From contig KE159600.1 in the NCBI GenBank assembly GCA_000403275.2, positions 517,708 through 581,707 of the forward strand: DNA of 64,000 bases, written 5' to 3'. This DNA comes from Lachnospiraceae bacterium 28-4 (GTDB taxonomy: Bacteria; Bacillota; Clostridia; Lachnospirales; Lachnospiraceae). Within the stretch, counting starts at the first letter, position 1. Every line of letters starts with the position of its first letter. The translations under genes were made by a program, and so were the position numbers. The notes under the pieces were generated by a model. It was not told where the DNA came from, ran no database searches, and was given only the letters and a program-made list of their open reading frames with translations. Of this stretch, positions 25,909 to 34,431 are shown piece after piece.

Positions 25909-26796
25909 TCAATAAGTCAAAACCTCACACCCATCCTCCGTCACCAAGACCGTCACCTCCCATTGGGCGGACAGCTTTCCGTCTTCCGTATATGCGGTCC
26001 ATCCGTTTCCGTCGTCGATATAGATCTCGTCCGTGCCGAGATTCACCATCGGTTCAATCGTAAATACCATTCCTGGAACCATCAGCATCTCCGTTCCTCT
26101 TTTTGTTACATAACTTACGAAGGGTTCTTCGTGGAACTCCAGCCCGATTCCATGGCCTCCGATATCCCTTACCACGCTGCATCCGTTTTTTAAAGCGTGG
26201 CTATGCACGGCTTCCGCCATATCTCCCAGAAAATTCCATGGTTTCACCTGCCCGATTCCTTTTTCCATGCATTCCTTTGCCACGCGTACCAGACGAGCCG
26301 CCTCTTCCGATACTTCTCCAATGCAGAACATTCTTGAAGAGTCTGAAAAATATCCCTTATATACTGTCGAAACATCCACGTTTACAATATCCCCGCTTTT
26401 CAGAACCACATCCTCCGAAGGGATTCCGTGACAGACCTGTTCATTTATGGACGTGCATACGCTCTTCGGATATCCGTCGAAATGCAAAGGTGCCGGGATG
26501 CCGCCCAGCCGGGTCGTCTCTTCATAAACCATCCGGTCGATCTCTTCTGTTGTCATGCCTTCCCTGATATGGCTCGCCACATAATCCAGCACGGCAATAT
26601 TGATCTTACTGCTCTCGCGGATTCCCTCTATCTGCTCCTTTGATTTCAGCATATCCTTGTCCGGTATCATATGCCCTTCCATCTGGTACCAGAGTACTTT
26701 ATCGTCAAAAGCCTCATGGCAGGATTTATATTTCCTCCCGCTCCCGCACCAGCATCTGTCGTTTCTGTCCAGCTTCTTATACATATCCCCGCTCAT
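25909..26796 (-). CDS. map: Type I methionine aminopeptidase with SEC-C zinc motif
   Basis: Removes N-terminal Met from nascent proteins. The N-terminal 25 residues form a SEC-C motif (RNDRCWCGSGRKYKSCH), as in one branch of bacterial MetAPs. The pita-bread catalytic domain follows with conserved metal ligands in VNVDVSTVYKGYFSD (two Asp), GHGIGLEFHEEP (His) and FTIEPMVN plus WEVTVLVTE (two Glu). The exact start is uncertain: ATGs at 26811, 26796 and 26784 are in frame; AAAGG lies near the 26796 codon. Next gene leftward is upstream of nothing obvious in the same pathway, so it is probably a housekeeping gene. Confidence 0.9.
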   Translation of the reverse strand: MSGDMYKKLDRNDRCWCGSGRKYKSCHEAFDDKVLWYQMEGHMIPDKDMLKSKEQIEGIRESSKINIAVLDYVASHIREGMTTEEIDRMVYEETTRLGGIPAPLHFDGYPKSVCTSINEQVCHGIPSEDVVLKSGDIVNVDVSTVYKGYFSDSSRMFCIGEVSEEAARLVRVAKECMEKGIGQVKPWNFLGDMAEAVHSHALKNGCSVVRDIGGHGIGLEFHEEPFVSYVTKRGTEMLMVPGMVFTIEPMVNLGTDEIYIDDGNGWTAYTEDGKLSAQWEVTVLVTEDGCEVLTY

Positions 26797-26877
26797 CCTT
26801 CCTTTTTCCATAACTATTTATTGATATACGGATGCAAGGCGGGAAGCCATATCTTCCCGCCCTGTCTGTTTTTCCAC

Positions 26878-27540
26878 TTATTTTTCAAAATCCCAAAATA
26901 CTTTTTGTATTTTCTCTATATTTTTTCCAATATCTCCCCGAAAGACCGCGCTTCCGGATACGATGACGTTCGCTCCTGCTTCCAGCACCACATGGGCGTT
27001 GTCCGGCCCAACTCCGCCGTCTACCTGAATGTCTTTTGTCAACCCCCTGGCTTCAAATATCCGCCTTGCCTCCCTGATCCGTTCCGTTGATTCCGGGATA
27101 TAATCCTGGCCTCCGAATCCGGGTTCTACCGTCATCACCAGCAGCATATCCAGCATATCCGCATAGGGAATCATTGCACTGACAGGTGTCGCTGGTTTTA
27201 ACGATAACCCGGCTTTTAAGGATAGGCTATGGATCTTATCGATCAGAGCCGCCGGATCTTCCGTCGCCTCCAGGTGGAAAGTAATGATATCCGCTCCGGC
27301 CTCCGCGAACTCTTCCACATACCGCTCCGGCCTCTCGATCATAAGATGCACATCGAATACCATATCCGTCGTCCTGCGTATGGAACGAATCACCGGCATT
27401 CCAAATGAAATGGAGGGAACAAAACAACCGTCCATCACATCGATATGAAGATACCTTGCCCCTGCCGCTTCCACTTCTTTTATCTGTTTTCCTAAAACGG
27501 AAAAATCTGCCGCCAGAATAGAGGGTGACAAAATTAACAT
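26878..27540 (-). CDS. rpe: Ribulose-phosphate 3-epimerase
   Basis: A 220-residue TIM-barrel enzyme interconverting ribulose 5-phosphate and xylulose 5-phosphate. Diagnostic segments: LSPSILAADF at the N-terminus, HIDVMDGCFVPSISFG (metal-binding His and Asp), VMTVEPGFGGQDYI and VDGGVGPDNA plus VSGSAVF (phosphate binding). It directly follows the split transketolase genes (8-base gap), so it works in the pentose pathway of this operon. A chromosomal housekeeping copy may exist elsewhere. Confidence 0.95.
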   Translation of the reverse strand: MLILSPSILAADFSVLGKQIKEVEAAGARYLHIDVMDGCFVPSISFGMPVIRSIRRTTDMVFDVHLMIERPERYVEEFAEAGADIITFHLEATEDPAALIDKIHSLSLKAGLSLKPATPVSAMIPYADMLDMLLVMTVEPGFGGQDYIPESTERIREARRIFEARGLTKDIQVDGGVGPDNAHVVLEAGANVIVSGSAVFRGDIGKNIEKIQKVFWDFEK

Positions 27541-27548
27541 TTTTTATC

Positions 27549-28496
27549 TCACTTTCTTACAAATTCTTTTACTGTCCGATAGATTCCTGCGCCGTCCAAT
27601 TCATATTTTTCTATGAGTGCGGCCGCAGAGCCGGATTCTCCGAATACATCCTGCATACCGATCTTGCAAACCGGTACCGGATGCGCCTTGCATAATGCAT
27701 CGCATACCGCGCTCCCGAGTCCTCCGATCACCGAATGCTCTTCCGCAGTCACTACTTTCCCCGTTTTCTTTGCCGATGCGATTATCAATTCTTCATCCAG
27801 CGGTTTAATTGTGCAAATATTGATGACTTCCGCGCTGATTCCATCCTGCGCCAGTTTTTCCGCCGCTTCCAATGCATTTCCGACACAGATCCCGGTAGCG
27901 ATGATCGTGACATCCGTTCCCTCTCTGACGATCTGTCCCTTTCCTATCTCAAACCGGTAATCCTGCTTATCATTAATGACCGGACACGCCGCCCGTCCAA
28001 AACGCAGGTATACCGGCCCTTCATGTGCCACCGCCGCCCTTACGGCCGCTTTCGCCTCCACATCGTCCGCCGGGCACATAACAACCATTCCGGGGATCGT
28101 CCGCATCAGGGCAATATCTTCATTGCATTGGTGCGATGCCCCGTCCTCGCCTACCGAAATGCCCGCATGTGTTGCACCGATTTTTACGTTCAAATGGGGG
28201 TATCCCACCGAGTTTCTCACCTGCTCAAAAGCCCTGCCCGCCGCAAACATCGCAAAAGAGCTGACAAAAGGAATCATTCCCGTAGCCGCAAGGCCCGCCG
28301 CTATGCCTACCATATTGCACTCCGCAATACCGCAGTCAATATGCCTTTCAGGGTAAGCCTTTTTAAATACTCCGGTTTTCGTAGCAGACGCCAAATCCGC
28401 GTCCAGCACCACCAGATTCGGATATTCCGCTCCAAGCTCCACAAGCGCATTGCCATAACTTTCCCTCGTAGCTATTTTCTTCTTTTCTCCGCTCAT
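27549..28496 (-). CDS. Transketolase, C-terminal subunit
   Basis: A 315-residue subunit holding the pyrimidine-binding and C-terminal domains of transketolase. The catalytic Glu lies in DCGIAECNMVGIAAGLA near residue 61, and the TPP-side signature GEDGASHQCNEDIALMR follows. Together with the N-terminal subunit it transfers two-carbon units between pentose and hexose phosphates. Its ATG overlaps the stop of the N-terminal subunit gene by 4 bases, so translation is coupled. Confidence 0.92.
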   Translation of the reverse strand: MSGEKKKIATRESYGNALVELGAEYPNLVVLDADLASATKTGVFKKAYPERHIDCGIAECNMVGIAAGLAATGMIPFVSSFAMFAAGRAFEQVRNSVGYPHLNVKIGATHAGISVGEDGASHQCNEDIALMRTIPGMVVMCPADDVEAKAAVRAAVAHEGPVYLRFGRAACPVINDKQDYRFEIGKGQIVREGTDVTIIATGICVGNALEAAEKLAQDGISAEVINICTIKPLDEELIIASAKKTGKVVTAEEHSVIGGLGSAVCDALCKAHPVPVCKIGMQDVFGESGSAAALIEKYELDGAGIYRTVKEFVRK

Positions 28497-29320
28497 AAAC
28501 TCTCACCAATCCTTTCCAAATCCGCCATTGCCACCGCATACTGTTCGTCGTTAGGAGCCGTTCCATGCCATGACGCCTGGTTTTCCATAAAGGAGACTCC
28601 TTTTCCTTTCGTGCTATGGGCAATGATTGCCGTAGGAACCCCTTTCGTCTCGCGGGCTTCCTGGAAGGCTTTTCTCAAATCATCAAAATCATGGGCATTC
28701 ACATTGATCACATGAAACTGAAACGCCGCAAATTTTTCATCGATCGGATAGGGAGAACATACGTCATCGATCTTTCCATCGATCTGCAACCCATTATTAT
28801 CCACGATTACTACAAGGTTATCCAGTTTTCTGTGTCCGGCAAACATAGCCGCTTCCCAGACCTGTCCTTCCTGGATTTCGCCGTCTCCCAGCAATGTATA
28901 TACACGATAATCTTTTTCTCTCATTTTTGCGCTCAATGCCATTCCGACCGCCGCCGAGATTCCCTGTCCCAGAGAGCCGCTGGACATATCCACTCCCGGA
29001 ATATGCTTCATATCGGGATGTCCCTGCAAATACGAGCCGATCTTGCGCAGTGTCTTCAAATCTTCCACCGGAAAATACCCGCGGTTCGCCAATACCGCAT
29101 ATAAGCCCGGAGCCGTATGCCCCTTGGACAGCACAAAACGATCCCTGTCCTCCATTTTCGGATTCTCAGGATCTACATTCATTTCCTCAAAATACAGATA
29201 AGTAAAAATATCCGCCGCAGACAAAGAACCTCCCGGATGCCCGGCCTTTGCGCTATGTACCGATGTTACGATCCCTTTCCGCACTTCATTGGCTTTTTTT
29301 TGCAATTCAATATTTGTCAT
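28493..29320 (-). CDS. Transketolase, N-terminal subunit
   Basis: A 275-residue subunit with the thiamine-diphosphate binding half: AKAGHPGGSLSAADI (conserved His) and the GDGEIQEGQVWEAAM...DNNG metal/pyrophosphate motif. The start at 29320 is chosen because GGGAG lies 7 bases upstream; an in-frame ATG at 29362 would overlap the binding-protein gene. Splitting of transketolase into two genes is common in Clostridia and in sugar-specific operons. Confidence 0.92.
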   Translation of the reverse strand: MTNIELQKKANEVRKGIVTSVHSAKAGHPGGSLSAADIFTYLYFEEMNVDPENPKMEDRDRFVLSKGHTAPGLYAVLANRGYFPVEDLKTLRKIGSYLQGHPDMKHIPGVDMSSGSLGQGISAAVGMALSAKMREKDYRVYTLLGDGEIQEGQVWEAAMFAGHRKLDNLVVIVDNNGLQIDGKIDDVCSPYPIDEKFAAFQFHVINVNAHDFDDLRKAFQEARETKGVPTAIIAHSTKGKGVSFMENQASWHGTAPNDEQYAVAMADLERIGESL

Positions 29321-29358
29321 TTTACTCCCATTCTCCTTTCCGTCATTTCTGGGCTCTG

Positions 29359-30438
29359 TCATCTATTCTTATCATCCCCGCTCATACTCTCTTCCGTTAA
29401 AATCGTCACTTCGTAATCCGTTCCGTCAATATTCAGCACATCCACCGTCTGATCTGCGCTGAATATCCCTTCGTCCACATACGAAAACTTCTCCGGCGTC
29501 CCTCCCGTTTCCAGCGCTTCGATCATTGCCTTTACGCGGGGGCCATGAAGCGGGTTGCATTCGGCAATACACGTAATCTTTCCCTCCAGCGTATACCTGA
29601 TTGCCTCTCTGTTTACACCGTCAAATGATATGACCATGATCTCTCCGCCGGTAATATCGGAACCAACCTTTTTTCCCGCCGCTTCGATCGCTTCGATCGC
29701 CCCGAAAGCTTCATTATCATTTTCACAGTAAACCACATTAATATCGGCATATTGCCTTAAAAGGGACTCCATAACTTCCTTTCCTTTTGCCTGGGTAAAA
29801 TCCCCCGGCACTTCCGCCATCAGATCCCATCCATTGGCCCTGGCAGCATCCGCCAGTCCTTTTGTGCGCCCGATCTGCGGAGAAGATCCCTTTGTACCTT
29901 GTATATTTACCACATGAATATCCGTGGGAGCGATTCCTTTTGCCGTCGCATACCGATTCAGCCATTCCGCCGCCTTTTTTCCTTCCAGTTCAAAATCCGA
30001 ACCGATCCAGCACGTAAACAGACTGTCATCCGAAACATCTACTTTCCGATCCACGATGATCACCGGAATTCCGGCATCCTTCGCCTCCTGCAGAACAGTC
30101 TCCCAACCGGTCTCCATCACCGGCGCAAGAACGATATAATCGACTTCCTGCTGAATAAACATACGGATCGCCCTGATCTGGTTGGCCTGTTTCTGCTGTC
30201 CGTCTTCAAAAATCAATGTATAACCGTTCTCTTCCGTGAATGTCGCCTTCATGGATTCCGTATTTTCGCTTCTCCAGTCCGATTCGGCCCCGAGCTGTGA
30301 AAAACCTACCGTAATTCTCTCACTTGCCGCTTCCACATCCGGATTTTCATTCTCGTGGGCAGCGCTGTCAGTGCAGCCGGCAAACCATATTCCTAACATT
30401 AAAATAATAGCTGTCGCGATAACTCTCTTAAAATACAT
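29359..30438 (-). CDS. Sugar-binding lipoprotein (YtfQ-like), second copy
   Basis: A 359-residue periplasmic-binding-protein-like lipoprotein: signal with lipobox ending FAGC (C22), then a type 1 binding fold (ITVGFSQLGAESDWR, YIVLAPVMETGWETVLQEAKDAGIPVIIVDRK, VYCENDNEAFGAIEAIE). It resembles YtfQ-type galactofuranose/arabinose-binding proteins. The operon already has a binding protein adjacent to its ATPase, so this one may widen specificity or act as the ligand sensor for the YesM kinase, as XylFII does for LytS in Clostridia; that role is inferred. Confidence 0.85.
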   Translation of the reverse strand: MYFKRVIATAIILMLGIWFAGCTDSAAHENENPDVEAASERITVGFSQLGAESDWRSENTESMKATFTEENGYTLIFEDGQQKQANQIRAIRMFIQQEVDYIVLAPVMETGWETVLQEAKDAGIPVIIVDRKVDVSDDSLFTCWIGSDFELEGKKAAEWLNRYATAKGIAPTDIHVVNIQGTKGSSPQIGRTKGLADAARANGWDLMAEVPGDFTQAKGKEVMESLLRQYADINVVYCENDNEAFGAIEAIEAAGKKVGSDITGGEIMVISFDGVNREAIRYTLEGKITCIAECNPLHGPRVKAMIEALETGGTPEKFSYVDEGIFSADQTVDVLNIDGTDYEVTILTEESMSGDDKNR

Positions 30439-30541
30439 TTCCCTTCATTTTTCCTTATTATATTCCATAATTCTATATACCACACTAGTTCTCAACTGTC
30501 AATCATGAAAAAGATGGGGAAGATGCGACGCAGATAAACCA

Positions 30542-30603
30542 AATGCCTGTTTCCTGCTTTGCTCCGGGAATTCATCCCAAAACAAAGCAAAACAACAGGC
30601 ATT
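30542..30603 (-). terminator. Imperfect long hairpin between permease and second binding protein
   Basis: AATGCCTGTT (30542-30551) pairs with AACAGGCATT (30594-30603) and GCTTTG (30556-30561) with CAAAGC (30583-30588). A T-rich stretch follows weakly on the minus strand. Could be a terminator or a processing/attenuation point dividing the operon. Confidence 0.5.
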
Positions 30604-30615
30604 AAAATCCTCCGA

Positions 30616-31683
30616 TCAGCCTTTTCCTTTCAGAGTCCTCTTTTTCCGCGCCATAACAACGCTCTGGATCACCAAGAATAAACACAGCATAGCCGCAATC
30701 GTAATTCCTGTCCACCATGCATCATCCAAACCGGCGGAAGAAACAATATTCTGTATGGTGCTTAGGGAAAGCACTCCGAAGAATGTGCCTATAATATTGC
30801 CGACGCCTCCTGTCAGCATCGTTCCTCCGATTATGGAAGATGCAATCGCATTCATCTCCATCCCGCTTGCATGGGAGGCGGAACCGGAACCGACATGCAT
30901 GAAATATACAAATCCGCCAATTCCCGCCAATAACCCGCAGATTAAATGAGCGAGGAATTTCGTCCTTTTCACATTAATGCCAAGCATCAGCGCGCTCTGG
31001 CTGTTGCCGCCTACCGCATAGAACCCTCGCCCCAGCTTCGTCCACCGAAGCACGAAGAAAAGAAGAACGACGATCAGAAGAGCAACGATAACGCCGAGTT
31101 CCACATAAGCATTTACATATTTTCCCAGCTTATTTACTGAACCAAATCCCGGTACGATCACACGGGTCTCCTTCAAAGCCACAAATGCTTCGTTTTGCAC
31201 GTTGAAAGGATTCGTATTGACGATTGTCGTCATGCCGCGGGCAAAAAACATTCCTGCCAAACTTACGATAAAGGGCTGAATTTCCAAATAGGAAACCAAA
31301 AACCCCTGCACTGCCCCAAAAGCCAAACCAATCAGCAGAGAGATGATCACTGCCATAAATACATTCCCGTTATGGAAATCGAGGTAAACCGCACAGCACA
31401 TGCTGACCAGCGCCACTACACCGCCTACCGAGATATCAATGCTGCCGGTAATCATTACAAGGCTCATCCCGCAGGCGGTAATGATCAGCGCCGCCTGGGC
31501 ATTCAGAATGTTAAAAAAGGTCTGCGGCTTCAAAAAACCCTTTCCCTGGAAAACGATCGCCCCGATATACATGGCGAAAAATACAACTATCGTTATCGTC
31601 AGAAGCAGATTGGTATCCGTCATATTTTTTAATTTATCGCCAAAACCGCCCCCGGCTTTCGGTGTTCTATTCGATGATGCCAT
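30616..31683 (-). CDS. Sugar ABC permease (YjfF-like)
   Basis: A 355-residue permease of the RbsC/YjfF type with about nine membrane helices and the family segment ITGSIDISVGGVVALVSM near residue 80. The substrate-side GGTMLTGGVGNIIGTFFG motif is present. It follows the other permease by 1 base. As in the E. coli ytfQRT-yjfF importer, two different permeases and one double ATPase form the complex; the substrate is probably arabinose or another furanose, from the surrounding genes. Confidence 0.9.
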   Translation of the reverse strand: MASSNRTPKAGGGFGDKLKNMTDTNLLLTITIVVFFAMYIGAIVFQGKGFLKPQTFFNILNAQAALIITACGMSLVMITGSIDISVGGVVALVSMCCAVYLDFHNGNVFMAVIISLLIGLAFGAVQGFLVSYLEIQPFIVSLAGMFFARGMTTIVNTNPFNVQNEAFVALKETRVIVPGFGSVNKLGKYVNAYVELGVIVALLIVVLLFFVLRWTKLGRGFYAVGGNSQSALMLGINVKRTKFLAHLICGLLAGIGGFVYFMHVGSGSASHASGMEMNAIASSIIGGTMLTGGVGNIIGTFFGVLSLSTIQNIVSSAGLDDAWWTGITIAAMLCLFLVIQSVVMARKKRTLKGKG

Positions 31684-31684
31684 A

Positions 31685-32785
31685 TTAACCGACCTCCTTT
31701 ACATGCCCTTCCGGCTTTATCTTCTTCCAGACGCCGGAGAGCCATTCTCTTACGATCGGCGCGCTCAAAACAACTAGAACGATTACTACAACCGCCTTAT
31801 ATGCTGGAAGTGCGTCCGATTGAACGTTAAATTTATACAATGTCGTTGTCAGGAACTGAATCACATAAGCGCCAAGAATAGAAGCTGCCATATTAAACTT
31901 GCCGCCGCTTAGCGCGTTCCCGCCCAATGCTACCGCAAGAATGGCATCCATTTCAATATCTTTCGCGATGACCGAATAGTTAATCGTCGAAAAACGGCTT
32001 ACCTTGATCAACCCTGCAACCGCAACGCATAAACCGAGGATGACAAATGTCAGAAACTTAATAAAAGCAGGATTCAATCCGTTTAACCTGGACGAACTCT
32101 CATTAATGCCTACCGCCTGCGTATACAACCCCAAATTCGTAAACCGCAGTACAAGCGCAATAATAATCATGCATACCACAGCGATGAAAAACGGCGTCGG
32201 AATCGGAATTCCCGGAATAAATCCTCCGAAATAGCCAAAAGAAGGCTCATTAATAATGGGAAGTTCATTGTTATTGATCCATGCCGCAATGGAACGCCCT
32301 GCAGTAAACAGGATCAACGTTGCCACCATAGGCTGTATCCTGAAATAAGCAACCAAAGCGCCATTAAATGCGCCGAACAGCATTGCCACAATACAAGCTG
32401 CCAGAAATGCTACGATAATCGGAGCCTGCAGCGTTTCCGGACGGGAATTCGTACCGCAAAGCACGCGAAGTATTACGCTGCCGCTAATCGCTATCGCGGC
32501 GCCCACACTGATATCCTGTCCTCCGGTGGCAGCCGTTACCAGCGTCATGCCGATCGCCAGAATGGCAAGTTCCGAACCGCTGTCCAGAATCGTCATCAAA
32601 TATCCGGATAATACAGGATTGCCCGCACTGTTATAACCAAATGTGATCTTATAGAACGATGGATCCGTAACCAAATTAAAAATTGCCAGCAGCAGCAACG
32701 CCGCTATCGGGATAAAAATCTGCCGTCTTACAATCTTGGAAAAAAGTTCGGCTACACTTGATTTATTTGTTTCTTTGCTTTTCAT
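31685..32785 (-). CDS. Sugar ABC permease (YtfT-like)
   Basis: A 366-residue RbsC-type permease: TAATGGQDISVGAAIAISG near residue 82 and AVALGGNALSGGKFNMAASILG near 290 are the two conserved loops. Cytoplasmic N-terminus, about nine helices. Two bases separate it from the ATPase gene upstream. Partner of the YjfF-like permease. Confidence 0.9.
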   Translation of the reverse strand: MKSKETNKSSVAELFSKIVRRQIFIPIAALLLLAIFNLVTDPSFYKITFGYNSAGNPVLSGYLMTILDSGSELAILAIGMTLVTAATGGQDISVGAAIAISGSVILRVLCGTNSRPETLQAPIIVAFLAACIVAMLFGAFNGALVAYFRIQPMVATLILFTAGRSIAAWINNNELPIINEPSFGYFGGFIPGIPIPTPFFIAVVCMIIIALVLRFTNLGLYTQAVGINESSSRLNGLNPAFIKFLTFVILGLCVAVAGLIKVSRFSTINYSVIAKDIEMDAILAVALGGNALSGGKFNMAASILGAYVIQFLTTTLYKFNVQSDALPAYKAVVVIVLVVLSAPIVREWLSGVWKKIKPEGHVKEVG

Positions 32786-32787
32786 AA

Positions 32788-34302
32788 TTATTTGTCACCT
32801 CCGGCTATGGTACTCATAATCATGCTCTGACTCAGCTCTTCGCCGGAAAGTTCGCCCACCACCTTACGGTCGCGCATTACTACCAGACGGGAACAGGTAC
32901 GGAGCATTTCATCCGTTTCAGAAGAAATAAAGGTAACGCTCATGCCCTCCGAAGCAAGTTTCAACACTAATTTCTGTATATCGATCTTGGTGCCTATATC
33001 AATACCCCTCGTCGGCTCATCCAAAATCAAATACTCCGGATTGGTCAGCAGCCAGCGGGCCAGAATCGCTTTCTGCTGATTGCCGCCGGACAAGGACTTG
33101 ATCGGCGTATCTGCAGATGCCGTCTTAATTCCCAGAAGTTTAATATAATCCTCCGCAAATTTATTCGCCTCTGCTTTCGTAAACGGCTTGAGGAAGCCCT
33201 TCAATACCTGTAAAGCGAGGATAATGTTTTCGCGCACCGAAAGATCTCCCACGATTCCGTCCACCTTGCGGTCTTCCGGAAGATATGCAATACCATTTTT
33301 CATAGCGTCAAGCGGCTTCGTAATCCTGACTTCTTTTCCGTTCATCTTTACGCTTCCGCCAAGCACTCTGTCCGCACCGAAAATTGCACGGACGCACTCG
33401 CTTCTCCCGGAACCGAGAAGGCCGGTAAAGCCGTTTACTTCGCCCTTCTTTATGTAAAAATTAAAAGGTTTGATCCCCGCGTTGCTTACCAGTTCTTTCG
33501 CTTCAAAAACAGGCGCCGACTGATCGCTTCCTTCATAATGCTTGCTTTCCCCTTTGATATCTGACATATCGTCCAGTTCCTTGCCAAGCATTTTTGAAAC
33601 GAGCTGTACGCGCGGAAGATCTTTAATTTCATATTCGCCTACCAGTTTTCCGTCACGCAAAACCGTAATTTTATCGCAAATCTCATATACCTGATCCAGG
33701 AAATGCGTAACGAAAATAATCCCTACTCCTCTTGCCCGTAAATCGCGCATTAAGCCAAACAGTTTTTCCACTTCCTGTTCATCCAGCGAGGAAGTAGGTT
33801 CATCAAGAATCAATACTTTACATTCCATATCAACGGCGCGGGCAATGGCTATCATCTGCTGGACCGCGATCGAGCAGCTGCCAAGCTGCTGTGAGGCCTT
33901 TGCCGGTATATCCAGTGATTGTAATATCCTGTCCGCATCCGTATTCATCTTTTTCCAGTTTTGGCACAGGCCGCTGGTACGTCCGATAAACATATTCTCT
34001 GCCACCGAAAGGTTCGGGCAAAGAGTAATTTCCTGATATACGGTGCTGATTCCAAGCCTTTGCGCATCCTGCGGCGAATGGATCGCCACCGCTTTATCCT
34101 TCCCCTTTAAAAATATCTCTCCTTCGTCCTTCCCATACACTCCGGTCAGAACTTTGATCAATGTGGATTTCCCGGCACCGTTCTCGCCCATCAACGCATG
34201 AACTTCGCCTTCACAAAGCGTAAAATTGACGCCTTGCAAAGCGCGCACTCCGGGAAAACTTTTATGGATATTTTTCATTTCCAATACAGCTTTTTCTTTC
34301 AC
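32788..34302 (-). CDS. Sugar ABC transporter double ATPase (YtfR/RbsA-like)
   Basis: A 504-residue protein with two ABC domains. Domain 1 has Walker A GENGAGKST and Walker B VLILDEPTSSLD; domain 2 has the degenerate Walker A GLLGSGRSE and signature LSGGNQQKAILARWL, typical of RbsA/YtfR. The start is the GTG at 34302, preceded by GGGGGTG about 10 bases upstream; the longer ORF to 34398 runs back through the hairpin at 34341-34392 and has no ribosome site. Energises the two adjacent permeases. Confidence 0.92.
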   Translation of the reverse strand: MKEKAVLEMKNIHKSFPGVRALQGVNFTLCEGEVHALMGENGAGKSTLIKVLTGVYGKDEGEIFLKGKDKAVAIHSPQDAQRLGISTVYQEITLCPNLSVAENMFIGRTSGLCQNWKKMNTDADRILQSLDIPAKASQQLGSCSIAVQQMIAIARAVDMECKVLILDEPTSSLDEQEVEKLFGLMRDLRARGVGIIFVTHFLDQVYEICDKITVLRDGKLVGEYEIKDLPRVQLVSKMLGKELDDMSDIKGESKHYEGSDQSAPVFEAKELVSNAGIKPFNFYIKKGEVNGFTGLLGSGRSECVRAIFGADRVLGGSVKMNGKEVRITKPLDAMKNGIAYLPEDRKVDGIVGDLSVRENIILALQVLKGFLKPFTKAEANKFAEDYIKLLGIKTASADTPIKSLSGGNQQKAILARWLLTNPEYLILDEPTRGIDIGTKIDIQKLVLKLASEGMSVTFISSETDEMLRTCSRLVVMRDRKVVGELSGEELSQSMIMSTIAGGDK

Positions 34303-34340
34303 CAGTGTATTCACCCCCAGAATTATTTGTTCGATTTTAT

Positions 34341-34392
34341 AAAAACAGCGCGGAGCAAGCATACTTATTCTTCTTTCTACCGCTCCGCGCCT
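34341..34392 (-). terminator. Attenuating terminator between binding protein and ATPase
   Basis: Minus strand GCGCGGAGC (34390-34382) pairs with GCTCCGCGC (34356-34348) and is followed by a TGTTTTT tract. Its location just after the binding-protein gene fits the usual partial terminator that keeps binding protein in excess over membrane subunits. Confidence 0.8.
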
Positions 34393-34431
34393 ATTCATCT
34401 ATTTGCTATTTACCTCAAAATATTCCTTGTA